DNA from: Roseiarcus sp963780825
GTDB taxonomy: Bacteria; Pseudomonadota; Alphaproteobacteria; Rhizobiales; Beijerinckiaceae
Direction of reading: 5' to 3'
Length of the DNA: 64,000 bases
Assembly (NCBI GenBank): GCA_963780825.1
Contig: CAWADL010000005.1
Span: 310,001-374,000, forward strand
Below are positions 7,642 through 18,342 of this stretch, in pieces (position 1 is the first letter of the stretch; every line of letters begins with the position of its first letter). The notes under the pieces are model-generated. The model worked only from the letters and a program-made list of their open reading frames with translations. It was not told where the DNA came from and did no database searches. Made by a program: the position numbers and the translations under genes.

Positions 7642-8799
7642 CTATTTCTTCACCTTGGAAGGGTCTTTCACTGATGGAAGCGTCTCGAACTCCTCATTGA
7701 ACAGCTCGCCGTCCTTCTTCTCGACCTTGCGCACGTAAATGTTCTGCACGATCTCGCGCGTCTCAGGATCGATCTCCACCGGACCGCGCGGGCTGACCCA
7801 TTTCGCGCCTTTCATCGCCGCCAGCAGCGCCGGTCCGTCGGTCGCGCCTTTGGTTGTTTCCAACGCGTGATAGATCAGCGCCATGCCGTCATAACCGCCG
7901 ACCGCCATGAAATTCGGCCTAAAACCGTTCGCCTTCTCGAACGCCGCAACGAACGCCTTATTCTCCGGCGAATCGTGCGCGGCGGAATAATGGTGCGTCG
8001 TCACCGCGCCGAGCGCGGGATCGCCGATGCCGGGCAGCAGATCGTCATCGGTCACGTCGCCGGTGCCGATCAGCTTGACGCCCGCCTTGTCGAGCCCCTG
8101 CTCGACGAACTGCTTCATGAAGATGGCGCCGAAGCCCGAGGGCACGAACACGAACACAGCGTCCGGCTTGTCGTCTTTCACGCGCTGCAGAAAGGGCGCG
8201 AAATCCGGGTTCTTCAGCGGCACGCGGATCGCATCGACGACCTCGCCGCCGCCTTTCTTGAACGTTTCGTTGAACCATTTCTCCGCATCGATCCCCGGGC
8301 CGTAGTCGGTGACGATGCTGACAACTTTCTTGATTCCGTTCTTCAAGCTCCAATCGGCCATGGGCGCCGAGGCCTGTGGCAGCGTGAACGAGGTGCGCAC
8401 GATGAACGGCGATTTCTCCGTGATCATCGCGGTCGCCGCGGCGCTGACGATTTCCGGCACTTTCGCTTCGGTGGCGATCGGCGCGGCCGCGAGCGCCAGC
8501 GGGGTCAATCCAAAGCCCAAAAGCGCCGCGGCGTGGTCGTTGGCGACGAGTTCTTGCGCGAGCCGCTTGGTGACGTCCGCAGCACCGGTGTCGTCCTTGA
8601 TTTCAAGCTTGATGGTCTTGCCTGCGACCGTCGCGCCATGCTCGGCGATGTAAAGCTCGGCGCCGGCCTTCTCCTGCTTGCCGGTGGAAGCCGACGGCCC
8701 GGTCATCGGCAGGATCATGCCGATCGTAACGTCGTCCGCCCAAGCCGAGGCCGTGGCGACAGCGAGCGCCGCAGCCGAAATCAGTAAACGCGAGTTCAT
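7642..8799 (-). CDS. livK: ABC transporter periplasmic ligand-binding protein LivK-like
   Basis: A 385-residue periplasmic binding protein (type 1 fold, LivJ/LivK/amide-binding class). A Sec signal peptide covers residues 1-21 (MNSRLLISAAALAVATASAWA). Then DDVTIGMILPMTGPSASTGKQE (ligand-binding start of the family), IVTDYGPGIDAEKWF near the hinge, and GGYDGMALIYHALE near residue 303. GGGAGG at a good distance precedes the ATG. First gene of the liv cluster. Ligand unknown; the VSPRGPVEIDPETREIVQNIYV tail is common in binding proteins for amino acids and aromatic acids. Confidence 0.92.
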   Translation of the reverse strand: MNSRLLISAAALAVATASAWADDVTIGMILPMTGPSASTGKQEKAGAELYIAEHGATVAGKTIKLEIKDDTGAADVTKRLAQELVANDHAAALLGFGLTPLALAAAPIATEAKVPEIVSAAATAMITEKSPFIVRTSFTLPQASAPMADWSLKNGIKKVVSIVTDYGPGIDAEKWFNETFKKGGGEVVDAIRVPLKNPDFAPFLQRVKDDKPDAVFVFVPSGFGAIFMKQFVEQGLDKAGVKLIGTGDVTDDDLLPGIGDPALGAVTTHHYSAAHDSPENKAFVAAFEKANGFRPNFMAVGGYDGMALIYHALETTKGATDGPALLAAMKGAKWVSPRGPVEIDPETREIVQNIYVRKVEKKDGELFNEEFETLPSVKDPSKVKK

Positions 8800-8964
8800 A
8801 GGGTTTCCTCCCGAAAGCGCCGCCTTATGCCGCCGCGCTTACATCCAATCCGTTGGCGAATCACGCTGAATCTCGCGGTAAACGCTCGCGTTCTCCCGCC
8901 GCCTTTTGCGCGCACGCCCGACTTCGCGGCATAAGCGCGTGATCCATACGGGCGAACTCCGACG

Positions 8965-9856
8965 ATGCACGAACCCCGCGTATTTGCCCATTCTTCTCAG
9001 GGCCTACAGTTGAACGTCTGCGAATGGGGCGCTCGTGACGCGCCGCCGCTCGTGCTGCTGCATGGATCTGCGCGATCATGCGCGCTCCTGGGACGGGATC
9101 GCGGCGTCCTTCGCGGACCGCTATCGCGTGCTCGCTCCTGATTTGCGCGGCCACGGCGACAGCGAGCACGCGCGAGGCGGCTTCTATCCGACAGAAGGTT
9201 ATGTCTTCGACCTCGCCGAACTCGTCGAGCAACAACGATTGGCGCCCTTCGTCTTCATCGGCCATTCGCTCGGCGGCAATATCGGGCTGCGCTACGCGGG
9301 GCTTTACCCGGAACGCGTCAGCCGCATCGTCGCCATCGAGGGCCTCGCCCATTCGCCGAAACTGGTCGCCAAGGAGCGCGCCACACCGATCGAACAGCGC
9401 CTGCGCGACTGGATCGAGCGGCAGCGCGACATCGCGAGAAAACCGCCGCGCCGCTACGCCTCGCTCGACGAGGCGACCGCGAGGGTCGCCGCGCAGCATC
9501 CGCGCTTCGCGTCGGACCTCGCCGCGCATCTGACCCGCCACGGGGTGCGAGCGCACGCGGACGGGACGGTCAGTTTCAAGTTCGATCCGGCCCTGCGCGC
9601 ATTTCCGCCGGTGGAACTGGCCGCGGAGGATGGCTGGCGACTATGGTCGTTGATCGAGTGCCCGACGCTGCTGGTCTACGGCGCCCAATCCTGGGCTTCG
9701 AACCCCGTCGTTGACGGACGGGCAGCGCATTTTCGGCGCGCAGAGGTGCTGTCGCTCGAAGGCGCCGGCCATTGGGCGCATCACGATCAGCGCGAAACGT
9801 TTCTGGCGGCGGCGGAGCGATTTTTGGAGGACGGTCGCCCAACTTTCGCTTCCTGA
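8965..9856 (+). CDS. Alpha/beta hydrolase (one frameshift)
   Basis: From ATG 8965 the protein begins MHEPRVFAHSSQGLQLNVCEWG and PPLVLLHG (oxyanion HG motif), then shifts frame and continues LRDHARSWDGIAASFADRYRVLAPDLRGHGDS, the nucleophile elbow GHSLGGN, and the catalytic His in GAGHWAHHDQRE. One extra base near 9064-9070 explains the shift; removing it gives 297 codons. Substrate unknown; the HGxRDHxRSWD start is common in uncharacterised soluble alpha/beta hydrolases of this order. It stands alone between divergent livK and the tRNA. Confidence 0.82.
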
Positions 9857-9865
9857 GGGTATGCC

Positions 9866-9895
9866 TTGACTAGAAAGCGGGCGCGCGCGTAAGGG
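9866..9895 (+). promoter_or_regulatory. Probable sigma-70-type promoter of tRNA-Val
   Basis: TTGACT at 9866-9871 and TAAGGG at 9890-9895 with an 18-base GC-rich spacer, ending 9 bases before the tRNA. The -10 is a weak match, normal for alphaproteobacteria. Position right before the mature tRNA is the main support. Confidence 0.45.
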
Positions 9896-9904
9896 GACGC
9901 CATC

Positions 9905-9979
9905 GGGCGATTAGCTCAGCGGTAGAGCACTCCCTTCACACGGGAGGGGCCACAGGTTCGATCCCTGTATCGCCCACCA
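9905..9979 (+). tRNA. tRNA-Val (anticodon CAC)
   Basis: Complete cloverleaf. Acceptor stem GGGCGAT (9905-9911) pairs with ATCGCCC (9969-9975), discriminator A at 9976, and CCA encoded at 9977-9979. D arm contains TAGCTCAGCGGTAGAGC; anticodon stem CTCCC/GGGAG encloses TTCACAC, giving anticodon CAC; the T arm is CACAGGTTCGATCCCTGT. Decodes GUG. The lower-GC TOTE locus begins downstream, so this tRNA is a candidate integration site, but I found no second copy of its 3' end in the window. Confidence 0.97.
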
Positions 9980-10269
9980 CTAAGCGTTAATATCGCATGC
10001 GTTTTCCTGCTGCTTCATTAAGGCAGAGGATTCAATGCCTCAGCAGTCGAGCCTGCGATCCGCGATTTCCGCCGAGATTTGTAACCGGTTACTCGAAACT
10101 GCGATCTGCGCACCGAAGTGGCGCTGAATTGGGCGCGCCTACTCCAATGCCTTTGACTTCAGAAATCCTTTCCTGGAATGGAGCGTTTGCTACGCCAAAC
10201 TCCACAAACATCGCGTTGCGGTCAGCAAATTGTTCCTGCTCGTCGAATTCAGAACTTTACCCACTCATC
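9980..10269. other. Gap between tRNA-Val and the TOTE locus
   Basis: About 290 bases with no convincing reading frame on either strand, and visibly lower GC than the flanks. No direct repeat of the tRNA end, integrase remnant or hairpin terminator is recognisable. It ends at the convergent stop of the helicase gene. Confidence 0.5.
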
Positions 10270-12774
10270 CTAGAGCGATTGCCGACCGGCGCCGTCCAGA
10301 GAGACGAAATTTTCGGTAGATGCGGACATTGTGTATCCGATCGATTGATAGGCCCGCCAGCGCTTCGCGGCCATCCTCGCAAGTACGGGAACGTTTACAT
10401 CCACATAGTCATATATCCTGACCTCATGCTTTCCTCCGTGCAGACGATGCAGCCGACCTGCATATTGTGCGATCGTACCCTTCCAGGCAATCGGCATCGT
10501 GAGGAACAAAGTGTCGAGACGAGGATCGTCAAATCCTTCACCCAAATAGCGACCGGTTGACAAAATCAAACGCTCTTCGCTGTCGGGGATAGATGCTAGC
10601 CTTGCCGACAGCTCGCGTCTTTGCCGATCGGTTTGTCCGCCTCGAAGGACAATCACATTCTTTGCAAAGGCCTTCAGCCGGGACTCGAGGTGTTCGAGGT
10701 GATCGGTGCGCTCCGTGATCACCACCGGCGAGCGCTTCGCCTCTAGCGCGCAGAGGATATCATTGAATATCAGCTCATTGCGGCGTCATATCGGCTGCGA
10801 TCGCTCTGAATACGTCCTGAATAGGCGGAGGCTCTGGCAGTGCTGACTGGAAGGACAAAGTCGGTATTTCTGATGACAACAGAATGCTTGAACGGCCTCG
10901 CCGCTCGCTTCCGAACGCGGCGTCCACACGATGGCGAATGGGGCCACACTGCATGGCGATGATTGGATGATGTCCATCCTTGCGAGTGACGGTCGCCGAT
11001 AGGCCGAGCACGAAACGCGCCTTCGAGCGGCGCGCGACAAGTTCAAAGCTCACCGCTGACAGGTGATGACACTCGTCGACGATCACTTGGCCGTAGTCTG
11101 CAACGAGATCGTCAACCTCTCCTTTCCGGACAAGGCTTTGTATCAGGGCGACATCGACTATCCCCGTGGCTTGCGACGTCCGCCGCCTATGACGCCAATA
11201 GCCTCGCGCGGGATGTCCGAAAAACAGACCAGTCGCTCAATCCATTGATCCAACAAAATGCGTCGGTGCACGAGTACCAAAGTCTTCAGGCCGCGCTCGG
11301 CGATCATCTTTATGCCGACAACTGTCTTCCCAAATGCAGTGGTCGCTGCGAGCACCCCGCAATCACTGTGGAGCAAGGCGGAGACAGCCGCCTCCTGCTC
11401 TGCGCGCAGTTGGCCGACAAACGAAACAGAAATCCGCGGCCCCTCGAAGCGGCGATCTTCGACATCGACGTCAATATGAACGGAGTCGAAAAGCGCCAGC
11501 ACAGCATCAAAGCAACCGCGCGGCAGACCGACATGATGCGATGTCAATTCGGCGCACGCGATGATCCTAGGAAAGGCGAATGTCGGGCGGCGCATAGCCT
11601 GTGCGGAGTAGAATTCCGGATTTTGAAACGCGGCAATGCGAAGCAAGCGAGCGATCAGCGGGGCGGGAAGGTTGTCCCGGGGAACATAAATTTGGTCCGC
11701 CCGAACAATCGTTATCGACTTCGGCAATTGTCCTTCGATCGCGGGCGGCGAACGTCGGCGAGAGGGCGGGGCTAGCCACGGCTCTTCATCGTCGTCGACC
11801 ATTGGTATGCGGACTGGAAGCAACCTGCCGGAGGCTGCCGCCTCGCCGACCAATTCGTCTAACCGGTGCGACGACAGCGGTTCGAGCGCGGCTAAGAACG
11901 CCCACTGGTCTGGATGCGGCGCCAGCGCTTCATCAACGAATACACTGTTTCCGGCCGATCGGGCGCGGCCTTGCAGCGGCAGGGCGATCAGGTTTCCGAA
12001 ACCGCCCGAGGGCATCGTATCCTGACTGGGAAAGAAGCGATCGTAGGATTTGAAGCCGATCTCCGGCAGCCGCTCCATCGTCTGGGAGATCAAATAGGCG
12101 CCGAGACGCCGTGCTAAACCCGCCGGCACAGCGTCCGCGAAAAAGATCCACGCATGTGCGCCATTTCCCGAGCGCGAACGCTCTATGGCGACCGGGATCT
12201 GGTTTCGGCGACAGGTCTCCGCGAAAGCCAGGACGTCTCGGCGCCATTCGCCTTCGTCGAAATCGGCAGCGAGGAACCAGCAGGTGTCGTCTGGCAGTAA
12301 GGGATAGACGCCCATGACATAGGGCGTACCGTCCAGGGTCTCGCCACGTAAATGTCTTTCGATTACCGCTTCGTCGACTGTGACAAACGCTTGGTTGGCG
12401 CAGGCCGAGCATTTAATCCTTGGCTTCTCGCATAATCCTCCTCGCCACTCATTCGCGCATGCGGGCGAATAGCCGCTACGGCCGGTCTTTCTATTCTCCC
12501 AGCGGAGCGCGAAGACGTCCGACCGGCCGCGGAAAAGGCGCCTGAAAACGGCTATTTTGGCCGCCGCCGCCGAATGGTTGTCTACGCTAGGAGATAGGCG
12601 CGCAGGTCGCTCGATGTCAGCTGGCGCCGTCAGGGGAGCCGGCGCTTCGACCTCGACCTGCAGGGACACGATTTCCGCCGCTAGAGTTGCACGCTCCTCG
12701 TCAAGCGTCGCCAAGCGTTCTCGAAGCCGAGCTAGCTTTTTCTCGTCTTCGACCCGCGACCGCTCGCGTGCCAC
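10270..12774 (-). CDS. TOTE-type archaeo-eukaryotic primase fused to SF2 helicase (two frameshifts)
   Basis: About 835 codons. N-terminal coiled coil (residues 5-45, KKLARLRERLATLDEERATL), a Cys-rich segment (CANEWRGGLCEKPRIKCSAC), then an archaeo-eukaryotic primase domain of the TOTE class: ADFDEGEW near residue 195 (metal-binding acidic pair) and SRSGNGAHAWIFF near 230 (His motif). After residue 440 an SF2 helicase follows: AATTAFGKTVVG (motif I), DECHHL (motif II), LGLSATVTRKDG (motif III), and a C-terminal half with YLGEGFDDPRLDTL and QYAGRLHRLHGGK (motifs V/VI). A missing G near 11166 and an extra C near 10783 break the frame; net length is unchanged. TOTE proteins are proposed parts of conflict/defence systems; the biochemical role here is inferred. 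Confidence 0.85.
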
Positions 12775-13171
12775 AGTCTTTCACCACTGGTTGCCCGTTA
12801 GCCGCGACATTCCAGATCATAGCCTCGAAGAGCAAGCGCAAATATATCCCAGCCGTTTCGCGACAATCTCAACGAACCTAAGTCGCTCACCGGCGGGCGG
12901 GAGTTCGACTACGAAATCCACGTCCCCTTTTGGATGGTCCAACATTCGATCAGTGCATATTCCACCATGCAGTCTGCGCAAATGGCACAATCTTCCTACC
13001 CGCGACACTTCGTTGACATTTCCGTATTCTTAAATGATCGCCGCAACCGTATTTTGCAATCTCTGTCCGCTTCCAAGAAACACCTCATATGCCCCGACCG
13101 ATTGGAATGTGGGCAGGCCGGCCTTGCAGGCGCCTCGCTCTGGTACCTCCTCTTCGGCACGCGACGCGATC
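12775..13171. other. Low-GC gap upstream of the TOTE gene
   Basis: About 400 bases between the TOTE start and the lhr stop. GC is low (26 of 60 in the row 13021-13080). The minus strand holds a 63-codon frame at 12817-13008 with GDVDFVVELPPAGERLRFVEIVAKRLG, which resembles the DxD strand region of small MNT-type nucleotidyltransferases, but the rest of such a protein is absent. This may be a gene remnant or chance. Any promoter of the TOTE gene should lie here. Confidence 0.4.
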
Positions 13172-16100
13172 TCAATCGACGCCAATCAAACTTCGTGGCG
13201 CGGCTTCGGGCGGGCGCTCTGAAACCGTGCGCGTCGGTCCGCGGCCGAGCGCCTTTTGCGCCTCCCATTCCAAGCCGGGTTCCAGGCCAGGGTGGAAATG
13301 CGCCTCGCCCGCGGCGAAGGTCGCGATCGGAACGCCGTCGCGATAGACAACGCGATTGCCGATCGCGGGCGCGAGCCTGGCGCCCGGGGTCAAGATGCCC
13401 GTCAGGTTCAAAGGGTCGGCGCCGGAGAGGGACACCATCTCACCCGATCCCTGGTTTCGCCGCGTCTCGCGCAGCAGGCCTATCGCTTCGGGCAGGGCGA
13501 ATTGCTCGCCGGAGAACCCGGCGACGAAGCGGCCGCCGCGGATTTCGCCGCGCGCCTCCCAGCGCCGGTAGACCCGCAGCAGATCGCGCCATGGCGGCAG
13601 CCAGCCGGCTTCGCGCTCCAGCAAACGCCAGAACACCACGCCGTAGCGGTTCAACAGGGTTCGCGCGGCGTGCTCGATTGCATCGCCTGCAGGGCGCGGA
13701 GCGGTCCCGCCGCCTTGCCGAATGAGAGCCCAGCGGCCAGCGTCGCTCGACGCCATAGGCGACCGTGCGCCGCCGTCGGCGGCCGCCTGCAAACAACTTG
13801 CGTTGGTCGGAGGGTACAAGAAGAGCCCGCAATCCAGCGAAACTGTCCGAGGTCGCCAGGCCCAGCGCGACCAGTTCGGAGAGCGCCTGTTCGATCTGGG
13901 TGCGCAGCAGACCGGCGCCGGCCACGATTTCATCGAAGAACGACGCGCCGTTATCGGCGATGAATTCGGCGACAGTATACGCGTCGCGGCTGAGCACCGG
14001 CGGCTCGGCGGGCGCGGAAAGCGCGCGCCAGAGTGGGGCGTGACGCCGTGCGAATAAAGCGATCGGCGTCGTGCGCACGGGGCCGACGCGCGCGCCCACA
14101 TTCGGAAGCGCGACGGCGCGAGGGCGCAGGCGCGCCCAGGCGACGCGCCCGGCCAGACATTCGTCTATCCAACCAAGCCGATTCATAGTCGGAGATCCGA
14201 GCCGGAAGAATTTCGCTCTCCCAGGCGCCCGCCGGCGCCTCGAAGCCTTCGAGCTGAGCCAGCGTCGCTGCAAGCGCTTCCGGGCCCTCGCGGCGCGCGT
14301 CGGCGCTGACGTGTTGCCAGGCGAAAAGGAAGCGCAGGAAATCGCGCGCGGCGACAGGTTCGATCTCGGCGCGCAGACGTTTGACGGTGTAGCCGTGGAT
14401 GCGCGCGAGCAACCGACGTTCGCACCACTCCGCGCTGTTCGCGCCCGGCGTGAATTGGCCGCGCATGGCGAAGCCTTCGGCCTGCAACGCAGCGAGCGCG
14501 GAGGCAATGTCGTCGGCCTCCAATCCGAGCGGAGCGGCGAGGACAATCGGCGAAACCGGCCCCAGCCCTTCGAGGCGTCCGCGCAGGATTTCAACCAGGG
14601 CGGTCTCGCGCGACGGAGCGGTTTCCCTGCCGTCTTGCGTCTCCCGAAATTGGGGCCAAAGGGCGTGGAAATGCGCCAACCGCTCCGCCGCGACCCAGAC
14701 GTCGAAATTGTCGCCGGTGAGATGCGCGACGCGGTTCTCGGCCGACAGCGTTTCAAGCCAATCGCTCCAATCCGTCGCCTCCTCGGCAGACAGAAATCCC
14801 AACCACGACAACGCGTCATGCAGTTCGTCGGCATTCCCCGGCTCGGGCCACGCTTCGGAACGCACGCGATCGATCGCGGCGGGATCAAGACGACCAATGT
14901 CAGCCGCAGCCTCCGGCGCCAACCAACGTCGCGCCGAAACCGCTTGCGACGCGACGCTCCTCCAGCGGCGCATCGTCGAGGAACGCATAAGGCTTGGCGG
15001 AGAGCACTTCGAGCGCAAGCGGCGAGGGCTCGGTCAGATCGCAAGCGACGACGGAGATCTCGCCGCTCTCCAATCCCCTCAGCAATCGCTCCAGGCCCTC
15101 GATGTCCATCGCCTCGTTCAGACAATCATGCAGCGTCTGATTGACCAGCGGATGATCGGGGACTTCGCGCTCGCCGACGATATTTTCCAGACAGGCTATC
15201 TGGTCGGGAAACACCGCGCCGACCAGATCCTCGGCATCCATGCGCGCGAACTGTGGCGGCACCCGTTTGCCGCCGCGCATGCGCGGCAGCGCGAGCGCGA
15301 TGCCGGCCGCCCAGCGCCAGCGAACCGCGAACATCGGCGCGTCGAACAGCGCCTGTGTGAGAACGCCGCGCGCGCTCGCGGAATGCAGATAGCGGATCGC
15401 CTCGATCAGTTCGAAACTATGCGCAGTGGTCAGCGACAGGATGATATTGTCTTCGGTCGCCGCGGCCTGCAGTTCGAAATTGAACTTGCGGCAGAAGCGC
15501 TTGCGCAACGCAAGACCCCACGCGCGGTTGATGCGGCCGCCATACGGCGAATGGATGACGAGCTGCATGCCGCCGGCTTCGTCGAAAAATCGCTCCAAAA
15601 CGATGTTGTCCTGGGTCGGCAGGCATCCCAAGGCGGCGTGCGAGGCGGCCAGATATTCGGCGAGTTGCTCGGCGGCGGGACGCGCCACGCCCGGCCCCTC
15701 GACCAACCATGCGACGATCCGCTCGACGTCCGCGCCGCTTCGAAGCCGGGCGGCGATTTCGGCGCGGAGCCGCGAGACCGATTGAGACAATTCCTCGCTT
15801 CGACTGGGCGCCTCGCCAAGCCAGAACGGAATCGACGGCGCCATGCCGCGCGCGTCTTCCACCCGCACCAGTCCTCGTTCGACGCGCAGGATCCGATAGG
15901 TGCGGTTGCCGAGCTGAAACACATCGCCGGCCATGCTCTCGACAGCGAAGTCTTCATTGACCGAGCCGACGTTCTGGTTCTCCGGCTCCAGCGTAACCTG
16001 ATAGTCCGCCGTGTCGGGAATGGCGCCGCCGGAGGTCAAGGCTGTGAGCCGCGCGCCCACGCGTCCGCGCAGCCGATGATTGATGGCGTCGTAGTGCAGG

Positions 16101-17501
16101 AGCGCGCCGCGTCTACCGCGCCGCGTTGTAAAACCCTCCGCGAGCATGCGCACGACCGCGAGGAAGTCGTCTCCTGTCAAACCATGATAGGGGTATGCGC
16201 GACAGAGCAGTGTGCGCAATTCCTCGTCGTCCCAATCTCGCGCCGCGACTTCGGCGACGACATGCTGCGAAAGCACATCGAGGGGCTGAGGAGGAATCGT
16301 CAACGCGTCGAGTTCGCCGCGCCGCGCGCAGTCGAGCAGCGCGGCGCATTCCACCAGATCATCGCGCGACAGCGGAAACAGCCGGCCCTTCGGCGTGCCC
16401 TTCACCGCATGACCCGACCGGCCGATGCGTTGCAGAAAACTGGCAATTGATCGAGGCGAGCCGAGTTGGCACACCAGGTCGACATCGCCGATATCGATGC
16501 CCAGCTCCAACGAAGCGGTGGCAACCAGCACTTTCAGTGCGCCGCGCTTCAATCGCTGCTCGGCGTCGAGCCGCAGCTCCTTCGCCATGCTCCCGTGATG
16601 CGCGGTCACGTCTGTTTCGCCGAGGCGCTCAGATAATTGCCGCGCGACGCGCTCGGCCATCCGGCGCGTGTTGACGAAAACGAGCGTGGTGCGGTGTTCG
16701 CGAGCCAACGTCGCCAGGCGATCGTAGACCTCTGTCCAGACCTCCGTCGACATCACCGCTTCGAGCGGCGAACCCGGAACCTCCAACCCGAGATCGCGCT
16801 CGCGGACATGGCCCGCGTCGATGATTTCGCAGTTGGACGCCGCGGCGCCGACCAGGAACCGCGCGACGGTTTCGATCGGCTTTTGCGTCGCGGACAGACC
16901 AATCCGCTGCAAGTTTCCCCCGCAGAGGTTTTGCAGCCGCTCCAGCGACAACGCGAGATGCGCGCCGCGCTTGTTTGGCGCCAAGGCGTGGATCTCGTCG
17001 ACGATGACGGTGCGCGTCGTCGACAGCATCTTGCGGCCCGAACTCGGAGCCGAGCAGGATGTAAAGCGACTCCGGGGTCGTAACGACGATATGAGGCGGG
17101 CGGCGGCGCATCTTGTTGCGTTCGGCCACGGGCGTATCGCCGGTGCGCACCCAGGCGCGTATCTCAACATCAGGCAGGCCCTGCCGCTTGAGCGCGGAGC
17201 GAATGGCCGCCACCGGGGCTTCGAGATTACGCTGGATGTCGTTCGACAGCGCCTTGAGCGGCGAGACGTAGACGACTTGTGTCTGATCGGGCAAAGCGCC
17301 CTCGAGGCCCTGGCGCACCAGGGAATCGATCGCCGCGAGGAAGGCGGAGAGCGTCTTTCCTGATCCCGTCGGCGCCGCGATCAACACGTTCCGACCGGAT
17401 TTGACAGCCGGCCAAGCCCGAGCCTGGGTCTCGGTTGGCGCGCCAAAGGTTTCGTGAAACCACGCGGAGACGGTGGGATGGAAAAGGTTTGCGTTCAACA
17501 C
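13172..17501 (-). CDS. lhr: Large Lhr-type DEAD/DEAH helicase (four or more frameshifts)
   Basis: About 1440 codons, the length of full Lhr helicases. Order seen: LFHPTVSAWFHETFGAPTETQ (Q-like motif), AAPTGSGKTLSAFL (motif I), VYVSPLKALSND, TPESLYILL, VIVDEIHAL (motif II), GLSATQKP (motif III), VFVNTRRMAERVA, TASLELGIDIGDVDLV and LQRIGRSGH (motifs V/VI), then the winged-helix and Lhr core, and a long C-terminal domain ending SLIGVD. An extra A at 17041-17042 breaks the first part; further shifts lie near 14960, 14180 and 13740. Matches continue across each. Lhr acts in DNA repair/recombination as a 3'-5' helicase. Confidence 0.85.
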
Positions 17502-17631
17502 GAGCCACGCCGCCAGGGACTGAAGTCGGTTACATAAGTACCGTAACTCAAAAAGTCAGAGCGGGCATCGGCGCCTACGGCTGTGCGAAGCAAGTCTCGG
17601 CATCGCCAAGCGCGCTTCCCGCTCCCGAGGG

Positions 17632-18264
17632 TCAGCGCGTCAGCACGAGGTGTGTCGCCAGCTCCGTTGGGACCACCTTTGTCACCCGATAACCGAGGCC
17701 CGGTAGGTCAATCCCGGCGAACAGCGATTCGCCGCGGCCCAGAACGACGGGCGACTGCGCGAGGTGCAATTCGTCGATCGCTCCTGCGAGCAGGTACTGG
17801 CGGACCGTCGAAACGCCGCCGCCGATCTTCACGTCCAGGTTGCCCGCGGCGGCCTTGGCCTGGGCGAGCGCCGCCTCGATCCCATCGGTGATGAAATGGA
17901 AGGTCGTACCGCCCTCCATCACGATGGGCGCCCGGGCGTGGTGGGTGAGGATGAAGGTCGGCGCGTGATACGGGGGATTGGCGCCCCACCAGCCCTTCCA
18001 CGCGTCGTCCGGCCATTCGCCACGGATCGGGCCGAACATGTTGCGGCCGAGGATGAAGGCGCCAAAGCCTTCCATCGCGGCGCGAGCGAATGGATCGTCA
18101 GTCCCGCCGTCTTGCCCGACCATCGAGCGAAAGGCCCGGGTCGGAAAGAACCAACCGTGCAACTCTGGGCCCCGTTTACCGAGCGGATGCTCCAGGCTCT
18201 GGTCCGGCCCGGCCCCGAAGCCGTCGATAGACACTCCAAAACCCGCTACACGCACCTTGCCCAT
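17632..18264 (-). CDS. Dihydrofolate reductase-family (RibD C-terminal-like) protein
   Basis: A 210-residue protein of the RibD C-terminal/DHFR-like superfamily, a presumed NAD(P)H-dependent reductase of unknown substrate. Seen: GKVRVAGFGVSIDGFGAGP at the start, FGAFILGRNMFGP near residue 78, PTFILTHH near 110, and DVKIGGGVSTVRQYLLAGAIDELHLAQSPVVLGRGESLF (NADPH-binding Gly motif and family strand). The ATG at 18264 is preceded by GGGAGG with 5-base spacing, which rules out the longer in-frame start. Stands alone; such genes are often linked to stress or drug response, without proof here. Confidence 0.85.
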   Translation of the reverse strand: MGKVRVAGFGVSIDGFGAGPDQSLEHPLGKRGPELHGWFFPTRAFRSMVGQDGGTDDPFARAAMEGFGAFILGRNMFGPIRGEWPDDAWKGWWGANPPYHAPTFILTHHARAPIVMEGGTTFHFITDGIEAALAQAKAAAGNLDVKIGGGVSTVRQYLLAGAIDELHLAQSPVVLGRGESLFAGIDLPGLGYRVTKVVPTELATHLVLTR

Positions 18265-18342
18265 AGAAACCTCCCTCTGATTGTGAACTGCAACCAGCAA
18301 GTTGACGTCGACGCTCGTTAAAAAACGCCGGCCGATTGACGC

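Noticed and set aside
9905..13171. Complete integrative element inserted in tRNA-Val
   Set aside because: I found no integrase gene and no second copy of the tRNA 3' end, so attL/attR cannot be claimed.
14399..16450. A 683-codon plus-strand open frame
   Set aside because: Antisense to the Lhr helicase, whose minus-strand motifs are unmistakable; the plus product is low-complexity Arg/Ser/Ala.
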